Shown: piece after piece, positions 21,471-35,239 of the stretch
Numbering within the stretch: the first letter of the stretch is position 1
How the letters are laid out: each line of letters opens with the position of its first letter
Source: Aquatica leii
Taxonomy: Eukaryota; Arthropoda; Insecta; Coleoptera; Lampyridae
DNA: 64,000 nucleotides
Reading direction: 5' to 3'
Assembly (NCBI GenBank): GCA_035610365.1
Contig: CM069432.1
Span: forward strand, 184,931,027-184,995,026
Notes under the pieces: generated by a model
The model's input: only the letters and a program-made list of their open reading frames with translations
What the model was told of the DNA's origin: nothing
Database searches by the model: none
Made by a program: the position numbers and the translations under genes

Positions 21471-24400
21471 AGTAAATACCCGGCAACATTTTATGACTCG
21501 AAGTATAGTTGTGTTTAGAAAATGACGGTTTTTATTTTGAACAATTGCAGTAATTTTGTGTTAAAAATAGTTCATTGATGAATCATTTTTTTTCATCGTT
21601 TTTTTTTTATTTTTGTTATCTTCGAAACAAAGATGACGTAGAATGTATTAGTTATGTTTGTGTCAATTAAATTAAATGTCTTCGTTTTTTACAATTAAAG
21701 TCAAAAATTTACGGTTGAGATTAGCCTGGTTCGTGCAACAGCTGACGAAATGTAGCTCTAATAACCGACTGGTGCTTTTCCTCCACTTCGAATGATTTAT
21801 TTATTATGGAATTACATAATATTAATACGAGTTTTGAACGAATCAATACATTGTAGTTATTAATATTTAAATAATTTTGATTATAATATTCATTAGACTT
21901 ATAGATCTCTTTTATTTTATTAATTAAATTGTTAATACCAATTTTTTGTTATAACTGTATTCTATATCTAAAATCATCGGAACGTGTATCTTGACTGATT
22001 ATGATGACTAACTAAAGCTGTATTTTTTTTCCTTTTTTGCAATCGCACTTGAGATTCTCAACTTTATTATTTAACTTTAGTTTTATTTGTTTTACATAAC
22101 AACTTTGACAAGTTATACAATTAATTTTGTAAATTATATCCGATTTTTTTGTTTTCAAGTTTTGCATTTTTATTTAATACAATAATTATTGTAAACCGTG
22201 TTTAAGTTATAAAGTGTTATTAATAGTTGGTTTGTCTAAATATGTTTAATGCAACTACTTATTTTGCCGAACTATAGAGGAAACAAGGGAAAAAGTGGTG
22301 TTACTTTTAAATCGCTAATAAAATTCAAAACCAATTTGGTTTGTGTTGACTAGGCAGTTCCTTCAAAATAATTAACACATATCAGAATACGTAAAAAGAA
22401 AAATGTATACATAATATTTTTAACTGTACTCCGCAAGTGCAAAGTTTTGTTTATATAATTGTAGGAATCATCATTAGCGACTAGTAGTCAGCTGTAAAAA
22501 TTGCATTAGAGTATTCCAGTGCTAAAGAGTTCAAAAAGGACAAAATAGCTGTCCACTAGTCTCTAATAATGGTCTCTGCAATTATAAAAACAAATGTTTG
22601 CACTTGCATAGTACAGTTATGAATATTATGTTAACGTATACTTCAAATGCAATTTTTGAATTTTGCGGTTGTCATATATACTATATAACTTTGTAGTGTT
22701 TAAGTTTAATCAGAACGTAATTTACAAACACTAAAGTTTTGCATAAATATTGATTTTTAAAACATGATATTATTCAAGATAATAAACCAAATATACCGTT
22801 CATTTATTTTTAATTGCGACTATTGAGATTATGGTTGTTTCCTTTCGAACTTTTCTTATTTTATTTATTGTCTTATTATACATATATCAGATTTCCTTAA
22901 AATGTGTTTTTAAATAATTATAGCTACCGATTGTTTTGGTTTGTTTGTTGTTTTTGTGAAATATTTCTGTTTTTATTACTATTGTATATTTAAAAGTTTA
23001 TATTGAGTTTATCATTAATTATACGGTTTCTATTTAAAAAGATGTTTGTAATGTAATTTATTGCTTAGATCAAACATTCTTTTAAATCTCAAATTATGGT
23101 AATTAAATCTATTTAATAATGGGTTTTCTTCTATTTTGTTTCTGTTGTAAGTTTTACTATTTTATTTCGCGTTTTTAAAACTATCAAAAAATATTTTTAT
23201 TGTTAAATATTTAAGTAGTTGCGCTTATGTTTATGTATTTTATTATAGGTTTTTATGTATTACTTATTCTGGTATTTAATCATTTTGATATGCAATGTCT
23301 AAACTCTATACACATTTTTTTAAATACGTATTTAATTTAGCATTTGTGTACTAAAATATATGTTTGAATGTTTAATCTATATTTCTGCTATTTACTTTTT
23401 TTTGTATATATTTTAGCTTGTTATTTATATTTTACATTGCGTTTTTAGTTTATTATTTGTTTATGTTTTAACATAAACGTTTGTTTACTGTAATATAAAA
23501 AGCAACGGACAAATGAACAAATTAATTTTTAGTAATTTTTTAATTTATTTAAAATAATTAGTTTTTTATGGTTTCGTGAGTAAATATCATATTCTATTTA
23601 ATAGAATAATTTTAGTTTTATGTAGTTTACGTGTTTTTACTAGTTTTTTAACAATAAAGTTACTATACCTCGGTTGCGCAAGAAATGGAAATAAGTTTTT
23701 TCTACATTTTTTTTTGTAATTGGTTTATTTAATGTAAGGTGGTCATGAACGGACCAATGTTAAGCAATTTTAGCCAATAATAGCTCAATATTTCATTGCT
23801 TTTTAAGCTGTTCCAAGACAAAGTAAAGCCAACCAAATGTGCGGGTAAAGTCACAGTCAATGCGCCAATAAACACAGCCTGGTTGTAAGAAAATGGCTAT
23901 GCCAGTTAAGATTCTTAAGTTCAATCACAAATACAAAATATTTACGTGTATTTTGGTCAAAAGACGCGTAATAGCGACAACTTTAATTGACGTTACTATC
24001 TATCGATCACGCACATTAAGGAAAGCTATTATGGTGTATTCAACGTGGCCGAGCTGAGCATAGTTGGTTCAACGTTTTATAACTACTATAAAACCCTTAA
24101 GGTAATCTATTTAAACAGTTATTTATATTGTTACATATGTACACCTTGCTATTGTTCTTAAAAACCTAACGTTTACTTGGATGTAGTCTTTACTACTCGA
24201 CAAGTGCTCAGGATGCCACAAACACTAAGTAAATTGCTAGAGATAAGCCTATAAGAATTACTAGCCCAGAATTTTTCGACGTATCTTAAAAGTGTGACTT
24301 ACAGTAACATGTTTAAAAGAACATCTCATTGCAGTATATGCTAACGATAACGAATAAGAGACCGCATGTAGGAAACGATTAACTAATAACCACGACGAAA

Positions 24401-25000
24401 GGAGAAAACGCCATTATAACGTAATCACCATTGATGCAAAAAGGAGGAGAAACATTTAAACAAATAATTACCTTTAGATGATGGTCAGGCTCACAAATAA
24501 AAATGGATGGAATAATACCTAAAGTCCACCATGTAAAAATGAAAGCTTTACCCCTATAGAAAAAAAAAAGAATTTATAAATAGGTAAATTTATTTATTTA
24601 TTTAATAAGTGATAGATAGTCACATATAATGACACTTAAATACATTCATAAATGATTTGCTTATCAATTGTTTTAATATTCAATCTTTTATACCGCTAAA
24701 ACTTAGTTTAAACTAAAAGTACAATAAAATATCAGTTTTCAAAATTACCAATTCCAATCATTTAATTCTAAATCTCTTTTTTTTCTTACATAATTACGAA
24801 AAATTTTTGAGTATAAATTCTTTAACGCTTATAACATCACGAATAAACAAGACGCATAGAAAGATTCAGAAAAGCAAATTTTGGCTCTTCTGATTGATCA
24901 AACAGCACTATTGTTTAATCCATATGATTTTGTGTTCTGTATTTTAGCAGTATTAATTTAAATTGTGAATTTTTTTAGCTTTTATAGTAAAACATCTTTT
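21471..25000. other. AT-rich stretch, no gene firmly supported
   Basis: About 3.5 kb has few recognisable signals. Near 24000-24080 one frame reads LSITHIKESYYGVF...ELSIVGS, which loosely recalls the end of an immunoglobulin domain; it is reported as a weak finding only. The 23740-24450 block is somewhat GC-richer and may hold unrecognised relics. Confidence 0.3.
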
Positions 25001-25275
25001 AATAATAATAATAATATAATACCAGTGTGGCCCAGTTGTGATAAGACATTTTAACCCTGCATCTACATCCACTGGAAAGTGCAGAATTAATCTGGCTACA
25101 TGGTGGCCTATTGTTGGCAGTGTGCCAACATTAACACTGGCCCTGATAATGGCCAGAGTATCCTATAAACACTAGGCCAGGATTCTGCGGTCGGTATGTA
25201 ACCATCGTCGCTTGCACAGACCACCATGTATTTTTCCTTAATCGGCTCACTGATAAATGTTTGCTGGGAACAGTA
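25001..25275 (-). mobile_element. Possible SINE or LINE 3' end beside an (AAT)n tail
   Basis: An AAT microsatellite (25001-25020) directly abuts a sharply bounded block (25021-about 25275) that is much GC-richer than the flanks. Read on the minus strand the block ends GGGCCACACTGGT and then runs into (ATT)n, as a short retroposed element would. The block contains internal short repeats (TGGCC, GGCCAG) and no long ORF. No RNA polymerase III boxes could be identified with confidence. Confidence 0.35.
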
Positions 25276-28200
25276 TCATAAATGTCTATGAAATGGTTAT
25301 ATTTGCCTATTATTCAAATTTTGCGGGGTTTTTCTTTATCAGATGACAGTGGCATGTTCTGTTAAAAAGATTGTATAAGAAAAAGTAGAAATTTAATATT
25401 TATACATGTTTTAAGTTTGCAATAATAAAGAATTTAAAAAATTTAAATTAGTATAAATTTCTTATTTTGATAAATGATTATCTTTTAAAAACTGTTTTGT
25501 GCAACCCATTTTACGCTTTACTAATGATTAACTTCGCTAAATTAGAGCGAAGTATTCGAAAACTATTTTGAGTCGATGCTGAGTAAAAAGATGCTGTAAT
25601 GGTGTTAAATAATGTTTAATATCATAGCGAAAAGTAGAAACTTTCTTAACTTTTTTAACTTCCGCCAATAAAAAAACTGATATAAAAGATTGATTGACAA
25701 TTAAATCGATTGAATTTAGGAAAGATATGGTTAAAGCAATACTTTTAGCACTTAGAAAAAATAAAACAATCTAGTAACAAAGTATGTGGTGAATGAAATT
25801 ACAAAAACCAGTAAACAAGTTGTGCTACGATTTCACGTCACTCAGTTGATTACCATTGTTTAAAACACAAATAAAAAAAAATTACTAAAAAAATACGATT
25901 TAAGAATACAGGATGGCAAATAATTATAGGGCTAATGTTTCTGCTAGTAATTGGAAAAAAATTCTACAGCAAACAATTAAAGTAAAACAAGAAATGTGAT
26001 AGATAGACCCTCACAATTAGAAGTTTTTGCATAAATGTGTATAACATTTATTATTATTAATATTACGTGTAATAGTAGGTTTTAAATATTTAACGCTAGT
26101 TTATACTTTAAGTTGTTAATTAAGCAAATTGTATAAAATACTTTTTTACACAAATGTACAAATAAATTAAAAATAATAAATGATTTAAATAAATAAATAA
26201 ACCTTAAAATGTTAATTACTAAACAGCAAGAGGGCGAGTTTCAATAATTTTAGTTGTCCCAATAAGTTTTGACTTTTAATTGTAATATTCTTGTATTTTT
26301 ATGCAATACGATACTCTAATTTAATTAAACAAACCACCATTATTTTTTAGTTTTTTTTATACACCGCCACGTTAGAAATGTTTGTTCTAGTTTTACCTTC
26401 TTTTTAGTAAGTACTATATTTCTATATACCTATACCTGTTTCTTTTGATTTAAATATTAAATCAAATGTTTACAATCTAATAAATTGTATTTTTTTAAAG
26501 TTTTATTTACCTTAAAATATAGTGATAACGGTGACAACGTTTTTGTCAAAGACAAAGAATTAATGTAAGCAGTAAATTTTATAGTTATTTAAGTAAATTT
26601 AGTAATCTGTAACTTTGTGAATTCATTTAATGGTAATTATATACAAATAATAGAGTACAAAAGCAAAATAATATGTTACTTCTACATATAACACTATGTA
26701 CAATACATGATTTTATATGGAAAAAATATATTTTAACTTTAAGACATATGTGCACAAAGCTAGTCAATTAATTAACATTAATAATAATATTTTGTGTATT
26801 TAATTACAAGTTATATACATTAACAAATATGTCATTATTTTACTGTGTTTTATTAATATACCTACATTATATAAATTTTATGATTTATAGTGATTATTCG
26901 CACATACCGTTTAAATACCTAAATCACTTCAAATACGTAATGAAGTGTTAGTGAACTACTTCTGAAAGTCATGTGACAGGTGCATAATGGAGACTAAGGC
27001 CATGGTAACACTTAACTTAATAATAACTTTGACAAAGCCGTAAATTTGTACTTCCTTCAAAAGGTTCGTATTGCATTATGTAAAGAAGGTCAGCATTCTA
27101 CCTAAAATGCGGCAAACAGAGATGCTTTCTCTTTTACAACCGTTTCAATAGGGTCTTGTTATTAAAGGAACTTCACGCCAAATAGGTTATGCGATAACGA
27201 ATATTACAAAATATATTTCCTCTTATATTGACTGAAAGCTGTAACGGCACTTGCTCTATGTATTATGTAAAAAAATTAACGAAAGAAGTACAAAAAAAAC
27301 AAAGTTTAAACTATTATTGCTTTCATATTACATCAATTCTTATACCATAATTGTTATTCATATATGTCCATGCAAATAAATTTAAAATATATTGGTTTAT
27401 TTGTTTTTTATTTTATATTTTGATAGGCAAGTATGCTTGAATTAAACTTTTTTAATTAAAAACAAATACGTTATATCTGTATAAAAGTTATATTTAACAA
27501 TATGTAATTAGTTTTTATATAAAAACTTATTAATGTGAGATTTTAGAAGCTTAAACTAATTTATTCAAGAAAAAATAAAAATTATCAATTTGGAATCACG
27601 TCGATTTTTTTTACCTCAACGCATTGGAAATGTAGCTGTATATATAGTAGTAATTTGAGCATAAAAGTGATGTTAGTTTTATGATATAATCTTTGTTTTA
27701 CTTTTAAGCATCCATAAATAAGCACGTGCATAATATTCTTTTTGTTACATACATGTACAACCGAAAGTACATTTAAAATATTCAGACAGGTAATCTACAA
27801 AAGTTCGGCTGTTAAATGTAACAATTTCCTTAAACATTGAAAAGCTTTTAGTTTTAACCATAAACTTTCACAAAAATACTTGTAACAATTTTTTAACAGA
27901 ACGGTTGTGGGTTGTATTTTAACTATATATTTGAACTTGATTTTTACTTTTTGTTAACAAATAAGCAAACTAAACGTATTTCTGGTCATTACATCCATAA
28001 ATCTAGAAGTTGGCAGTAGTCGGAAAGTTTAATCCCACGTGTCGCTATTCATACGAGATATTTGCTCATTCCCAGAGAATAATATATCAAAACTTCAAAT
28101 GCTTGGATAAAATAATATGAAAGTTTTTGGACAAATACGGAGATGACACAAAATTAATTGTTATATAGAAAAACGCAGTTCCATTTTTATATTGTTGCTA

Positions 28201-29611
28201 ATTTTGATATCTAACCCTGTTATTTATGATACCGTCGTAATCACATTATCTATATTTTTATGTTCATCTTTGTGTTGTTATTTACATTGTAAAATAAAAA
28301 TTAAAAACGTTATACTTATATCAAAATAATTGACAGTCATTATTAGGAATAACAGAGAATTGTATCACTAATGATGTTAATGTATTTTTTTTGTTTTAAC
28401 GCAAAAATAGAAAAATGCTGTATATAATAGACACTTTGCTTTAGTATATTATTCTTAAACTTAGCGCATCTCTTTTTTATTAACCTAAATAACTATAGGT
28501 ACTTAAACTATGAAAATAATTCTTTAACATTATTCAAATTAGTCAATTTAAAGAATATATATATATATATTAAGTTTGAAATTAAAAATTAAAACTTAAA
28601 CAGAAAAATTAAAATAAAAGCATACTAATTGTTTTAAATTTAGTATAAAAATTGTTTTTAATCTAGCTGTTAGTAAATAACCGTATACATTTTTTGCAAA
28701 TACTTAATTATAAAATTTATTTGAAAACTTTTAATTTTTTTAGAATAACTACATTGCAATCTCAATTACTATTGAAAGTTAATGTCGAATTAATTTAAAT
28801 GTTGATAATTTTAATTAACTTTAAAAGTTAAAATGTTAATTAATTTTAATTCATTAGTATTTTTGAATTATTTACTGTAGTGTCAAAAGCTGTTCTATAT
28901 TACCTTAATAGTAGTAATAAACACACACTAATTGAACTACATATAAAAATGAATCGAGAATTTCATTTTAAATCATATAAATCAAAATTCATTTATTTTT
29001 TATTTGTATTATTATTTGTATCTAATAAGTATTTAGCAAAACATCTGTAATTTCACATTTGCTTCAAATTAATGTTATTTTTCTATAAATGTTTGTGTAA
29101 CAGATCCCTGGTAGCTCAGGTTTTGGCGTTGGATTTAAAGCATTATTAATTTGATCACAATGAACATACATTTATTCTTAAAACTAAAATATATTTATTG
29201 CAATAAATTGTACATTTTGGGTAGTTTTATTCCATTCGGTATATAACTGAATGAATGCATTAAATCGAGATTCGGTTGAATGCAGCTTCAAATCTCTAAA
29301 AAAAGATTAATTTTTCCAAGTGAAAGTCGGATCAGGTGTAAACGGTGTGACGGAAATTAACCAATTCTTCTCAAGAACAGTGCTAGAAACTAAGTAAATT
29401 AACGTATACACTAAATAAATACGGGAATTACAGATTAGGATTGCTGGGAAATTATTTAAAAATGTTTGTAGTGAGTTAATAAGAATTGGTGACTTTGGTA
29501 ATTGTTTAAAGCTTTTGATGAAATACGGTGGAATTTAATTACGTCGTTAGTACTATGCGGAATGTTGTGGATTAATTCTAATGGCAAACTGAAGCTTCCT
29601 GCAAGTTAAAT
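25276..29611. other. AT-rich stretch, no gene supported
   Basis: No protein family is recognised. It contains a TA microsatellite at 28555-28571 and a tRNA-like 5' half near 29104-29145 (GGTAGCTCAGG followed by GCGTTGGATTTAAAGC) that lacks a T arm. Confidence 0.35.
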
Positions 29612-29821
29612 TTAAGGAAATAAATTATTGTCTTTAGAAATTTTAGTCCAAAACCAAAGCGTAGCGATGTCAAACGTATTAAAACATTTTAAGCCAACCT
29701 GGCTTGCGTTATCAATCAATGCGCCAATCTCAACTACGTTAAAGGATGAAAACGTGTCTTTGAAAGTAACTGGTAGAATTAGTTTACTTACGGGACTGAT
29801 GTTTGGTAGTAGTAATAGCAC
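29612..29821 (-). pseudogene. Possible BEL/Pao protease fragment
   Basis: A minus-strand frame contains VVEIGALIDNASQVGL, which resembles the protease active-site block (ALLDNASQ) of BEL/Pao polyproteins. About 30 residues on either side remain open but do not clearly match. The opposite strand is open too, so chance is possible. No neighbouring BEL domain was found. Confidence 0.3.
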
Positions 29822-29829
29822 TAGATAAT

Positions 29830-32800
29830 GCGGAAACTGGTGGTAAGCACTGAAGTGATAGGTCGTAAAATATTAATCGGGTAAACACAGATATCAGGTA
29901 AACGGTTCTACCAGGAATAGATTGTTTCTACTATAAACGAGATACATTTTTATTTAATTTTTATAATAATTTAAGGAACAAGAGTTGAAAGTAAACCATA
30001 GCGTAACAAACGTTAATGCGACGCAAATCCGTACGGCCGAACATTGGAAGTAAGTGAGTTAGTCGTTGATACTTTCGACGAGAGTAACGTACATTGTTTC
30101 TTTTTGTAAAATTACAGTTTTTAATAAAATCTAAAAAATGTGCCTAAAATATATTGTTGGTACTCCATTTATTGCTAAATTTGTCAAATTTGACATTAAC
30201 TTTAACATCGTCTCTTTTCAATTTTAAAGACATTTAAAATTTTTCAAATCATTTTTTCACCCGTCGCATACTTGTTTTATTATAATAATTAACATTAAAC
30301 ACTTAGTTTTATGTGGATTTCTAGATTTCATTTTGCCATCCTAGAGATTTTCTCGCCCATTACCTAACTATACTAACGAACAAATATTGACGTTTGTCAT
30401 TTTTGCAGCAGAAAAAAACAAATACGAGCACTTGTGCCGTTTTGTTACACGTTTTCCATAGTAAACTAATTTTTTTTTAATTTATTGTATATTTACACAA
30501 TTATATTAATGTTAATGAAAAAGTTTATTACAACTTTAAGGTAACACAAAATAACTAAAAATAATTTAATATATTAATTATTTACTTTTTATTCTTAAAC
30601 CACATTAGAACAAACTTTAACCTAAATAATAAATAAGTTATAAAAATGATCAAAATTATTAATTTAAAGTATTTCTATATAATATTGACTAATTGTTGTA
30701 TTGTAGACGTAATTGAACTTTAGTAAAAAGTAATTGTTAACTTGTATATTTTTTATTTAAATCCATTCAAAATCCTGTTAGTAATATATGTACATCTTAA
30801 ACAATTATTTTTCAAATTGCGCTTTTAGCAATTACGTATTACAAAAAAGTTTTCGTTTCTTTCCGTTTAGTATGCACATTACTTTCCGGAAATACCGGGA
30901 CATTTATTTGATTACATCTTCGGAAGTAATTTTCTTGTACATTTGAACCCTCAACGTTACGCAATTTTTTATGTAATTACCTTTAAACATTTCGGCAAAA
31001 AAATTGTTTCCGTATTTTTTTTTGTTAGTTAAGGGTGAACTTTCAAATATTACATTGCATGCATGAAAGAACTATATAGAAGATCCGAGACAAGAAATTC
31101 TGAATCCAATAACGAATTAAATTTTATGTGACCCAATACAAACTGCACAAAGAAAACCAAAACAAAATTTTCAACAAGCCACTGAACATAAACTGAAATA
31201 GCAAGAAATATAAATTGAAACACAAAAGGTTTTCAACCTAAGATTTTGCTGTATAGAAGACAAAACACTCTCGTCGATGTTCCAGACTAATGCTCATCTA
31301 TTCTAAATAGATACAATTTCTTATGGAAGCCTCATTCTTGTACAATTACTTGTAATAATAAAATTTCCATGCACATACATTTCTTGTTATACTTAAAAAG
31401 TTAACGTGCTGAAAATTTTTAATACGTGTAGAATAAAAATACAAATAAATAAAAGCATTTATTTCTATTTGAAATATAAACATTTTAAAATAAACTTAGA
31501 AAAGAATACTGTCAATCTAACTAGGAAATGTTAGAGTTTAACAAAGAAAAATGGTTTCTAAACAGGAAATTTAGTTTTAGAATCATCTTTGATTGTGTTT
31601 TACAGCAGACAAACAATCTTGATAAAACACAGTAAATTTGCTACAAATAAATTATACTACACGATTTATACTACTAGATAATAGATTACTTTAAACAACT
31701 AAATTTAATTTTTATTATTTTCAATTTAAACACAAATAAAAACAATTCGTATAATTTTTAATACTGTATTTAATCTAAGGACGGCAATATTTTTTTTGTA
31801 CATTATAAAATAATTAAAACAGTTTTTTTCTTTTGTTGCAAAAACTGATTGTTGGTAGATTTTAATAACTCGTGTTCTATTACTAAACTTAACATAAAAA
31901 CACAAACAAATATAAGAAGCGTATTGTTGTATTAAATAAAAAATTAAACTATTAAACTTATAATTAAGAAAACAAACAATATACCGTAACAAAGTATATT
32001 AAACACAGATAACATTTTAAATAACAAGCAACTTTTAGTTTCGAGTCTTTAATAAACTACAGTAATATAATTCTTTGCAGATTTGACAAATGCTAGTGTT
32101 CCAAATAACAACGCTCTCACATAATTCATTCAACTCAAAATTTGCTCCGTCACACAAGACACTAAAATAACATTCCAAAAATTACTTACTAAACAGTAAA
32201 AGAAATGTTTTATTCTATATCTACGAGTATGTTGTCAAGAAAAACTGCAAATAATTTTAAACACGTTTATTGTTGATTAACGTAATATTTCTTTCGGTTT
32301 ACAAAATTTTCAGTTATTGCGTGGTAACATTTGACCGTTATTCACGTTTTCTTTTTCCATATTTCTTTTCTCTTTTCTTGTAGGTCTATTCTTTTATTCC
32401 GTATTTCGATAACATTTAATTTTACGTTTTTAAGTACTATGGTAAATGTTTCCTGCTGTTTTTACAAAGTTTTATATTCAATATTCTGTTAGTTTTGTTG
32501 TTTTTTCTCAACATTTTTTATCAGTTTATTTACGTATGTATATAATAAATAACAATTTGTTACTTTCTATGATCCAAAGTTTATTTTTGGTACTGTCAAA
32601 CGTCTAGTTCAATAAAAATTAAGTACAAACTTTTTTGTAGTTTTGATGCTTTTTGTGCTAGTGGTTTTATATTAAAAACGTAGTCTTGTGTACTTTTTCA
32701 TTTTGCAAATCTGATTTGTGATTTCTGTAAGTTAGTTTTTACTGTTAGTATTAATTGTCTAATAATTATTTGTGTATACACTTTCAATCTTACACTTAAT

Positions 32801-34512
32801 AACGTTCTTATCTTGTAATTTGTGCAATTAATTTTTTTAATTTTTTTCTATTGTATATAAAATTTTGCATGTATTTTGTGCGTTGAAATTGCTTTTTTTG
32901 AATGACTAAAGTACAGTTTCAAGCACTAAATACATACATTAGTAATTTTTAAATGTATTTTTATTTTTAATATTATTAATAAATTAGATTTTATTGTCAA
33001 TAATGGTATTTCGAAATGATGTTCTATAATTTTTTTCTTTTTTTAACTGTTCTTTTTTACTGTTAGTATCTAATTCTTGCGTAATTACATTATATTTTTT
33101 TTGATTTGCGTCAATATTTTTTAATTCTTAATTCATTTCATTTATATTTTTTTATTGTTTTTATTTCTTGTTTGTACTTTTGTTGATGTTTTTATTTGTT
33201 TAAGTAAAAATGTTTCTAATGTTTCTGCCAATTTACAGATGTTATCAAGAAAAAATATTAAACAAGATAGTACAAAAAAATGTAACTTTTAACAAAGTAA
33301 CACTGTTATAAACAAACAAAATAAAAATTTGTTGTTTCATTGCTTATTACATTATTGATTTCTTTGATTATTCCAAATTATCTGTCACCGTTTGACAATA
33401 TCCAGTAAACACGGATGGAAACTGTTACAGTCACAAAATTAAAACAATTGTTTCATTAAGTTGTTTCGTATTAGTTCCATTTTTATTTCATTTACATGTA
33501 ACTGACAGTAAATAAATTGAAAGAGTTCCGATTTTTTACAATCATTTTTAAACTGTTTCAGTACTTGCAATTTTTTCCAATAATCAGCAATCGTCTACAA
33601 ACTGATTTATTAAAACCGGATATTTTTTGAATAACTAGAATTGTTTGAAGATCGATTAAATAAGATTGAATTATTTTCAAAACAGTGGAATCGTTTTAGT
33701 AATAACGAGTACTTCGTGATTAGTCTGCATTAGTCATTGCTATCCTCTTGATTATTGTCGTGAACGCTTACGCTGCAAATTAATATTTTTTTCACTTGTT
33801 CGGTTGTAGTTTGATAAGTAATAATGTGTGTACAATTACGAAATGAAACAATAAACGGTAAGTCGAAACACTTTATAATAATCCACTAATGTAATCAATA
33901 TTATCGTCATTTCTGTTCTTTATGTATGACGGTTCAATTTGTATAAAAAAGAATGTAAATTAACACACATGGTTGCGTTAAGGTAGATTATTGCGCAAAT
34001 CTGATGATACATTAAACAGTTCAATACTTTAAATTTTTTATACGATTATGTGTACAGCTAAAGCTATTCAGTGTTCAGTAAAATACTAAATACAACTTAA
34101 AATTTAACCCGAAACTTCTGAACTGACTTAATTTCTTCTGGGGTATCTAAACTAACGTTCAGTTACTAATTTATAATCTCAAAAAAATAAATAATTTTAA
34201 TTTACTTACTGCCAATTAATAAAACACTAGGTTTATAATACTGTCTATCATCATACTTCACTTTATATTTTTTGGATTAATTAATATTTTTTATATCAAC
34301 GCTTATTAATGTTACTTATAAAGACGACACTTTTTATATTATCGGCGATAACTTTACCACACGCATACATTTTGAAGATTATACTAGTCTAAAAAATAGA
34401 TTTTGAACGCAATTCCATGAAATTTTTACTATAATTACAGTAGCTAATTAATATTAAAACAATAGGTAATAATTAGAATACAAAAATAAATACTTAATTA
34501 TCTAACATAAAA
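29830..34512. other. AT-rich stretch, no gene supported
   Basis: Nothing recognisable is found on either strand over about 4.7 kb. The 88-codon minus-strand frame at 31726-31992 is rich in Ile, Phe, Lys and Asn and is probably chance. Confidence 0.35.
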
Positions 34513-35054
34513 TGTTATAAAGACAAGATTGCTTTGTGACATAATCAGCAATTGACAACAAGTAGACGCATGCGTATTTATCTAACTCTGAAGACATTTG
34601 CATATAAAAAATCATTTTTTTATTCTTATTTGGAATTGCATATGTACTGAAACGTTCTTCTCAAAGTTTTATCTATTTGCTAGAACGTTCACGACAGAAT
34701 GTAGAGGCTTCTAGAATGTTTGCAGAAACGTATAAATACGTTACAAACAAATCGTAGGTCAGTTTTTCCGTAATTCGAAGACGGCGGTGTTAAGATTATT
34801 CAAGTTGAAATAAATAAGTGATTAACGCGTGTGCAATAAAGATACGGAGTACGTGACTTTAATATAAACAAGAGTCGCTGTTTAGATAAATAGAAGTTAT
34901 CCGCGGATTTTATCTTCGTGTAAGTGCGATATAAATTATAGTGTAAGTGTTTTTATTTTATTTTCTTAGATTTAATTAGTTCGGTTAGTTTGAACGTGTA
35001 CATATTTTTAGTATAAATAACAATAAATTAATTTTAATAATAAAATTTCTTACA
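34513..35054 (+). repeat. 5' LTR of element A
   Basis: It starts TGTTATAAAG and ends TTTCTTACA, giving TG...CA termini and a length of 542 bases. It has a TATAAAT box at 34731 and heat-shock-element-like motifs just upstream. The left edge is inferred from the TG dinucleotide; the right edge is fixed by the primer site that follows and by the shared terminal bases at 36708-36730. A diverged relative lies at 13360-13680. Confidence 0.6.
34683..34737 (+). promoter_or_regulatory. LTR core promoter: HSE-like motifs and TATA box
   Basis: GAACGTTC (34683-34690) is an exact GAAnnTTC unit. TTCTAGAATGTTT (34709-34721) is TTCnnGAA followed by a near match to a third unit. TATAAAT begins at 34731. This order and spacing resembles heat-shock promoters. 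The palindromic motifs are seen directly; binding by heat-shock factor is inference. Confidence 0.4.
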
Positions 35055-35055
35055 T

Positions 35056-35072
35056 TTGGCGTCAGTGCGGGG
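35056..35072 (+). other. Primer binding site of element A
   Basis: TTGGCGTCAGTGCGGGG follows the LTR end by one base, the usual place and form (TGGCG...) for a tRNA primer site. I could not assign the tRNA. Confidence 0.5.
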
Positions 35073-35239
35073 TATCGAATAGAATAAACTGTTCGCGATT
35101 TTTAGTGTGAATAAAACTTTAGTTCTGGATTCGCGTGTTTGTTTATAGGATTTAATCTTAGCTGTTACACCAGTGTCAGGCTTTATTAAAATTTAGTATT
35201 ATTAAATTTTGTTTTAAATTATTATTGGTGGTTAAATTT

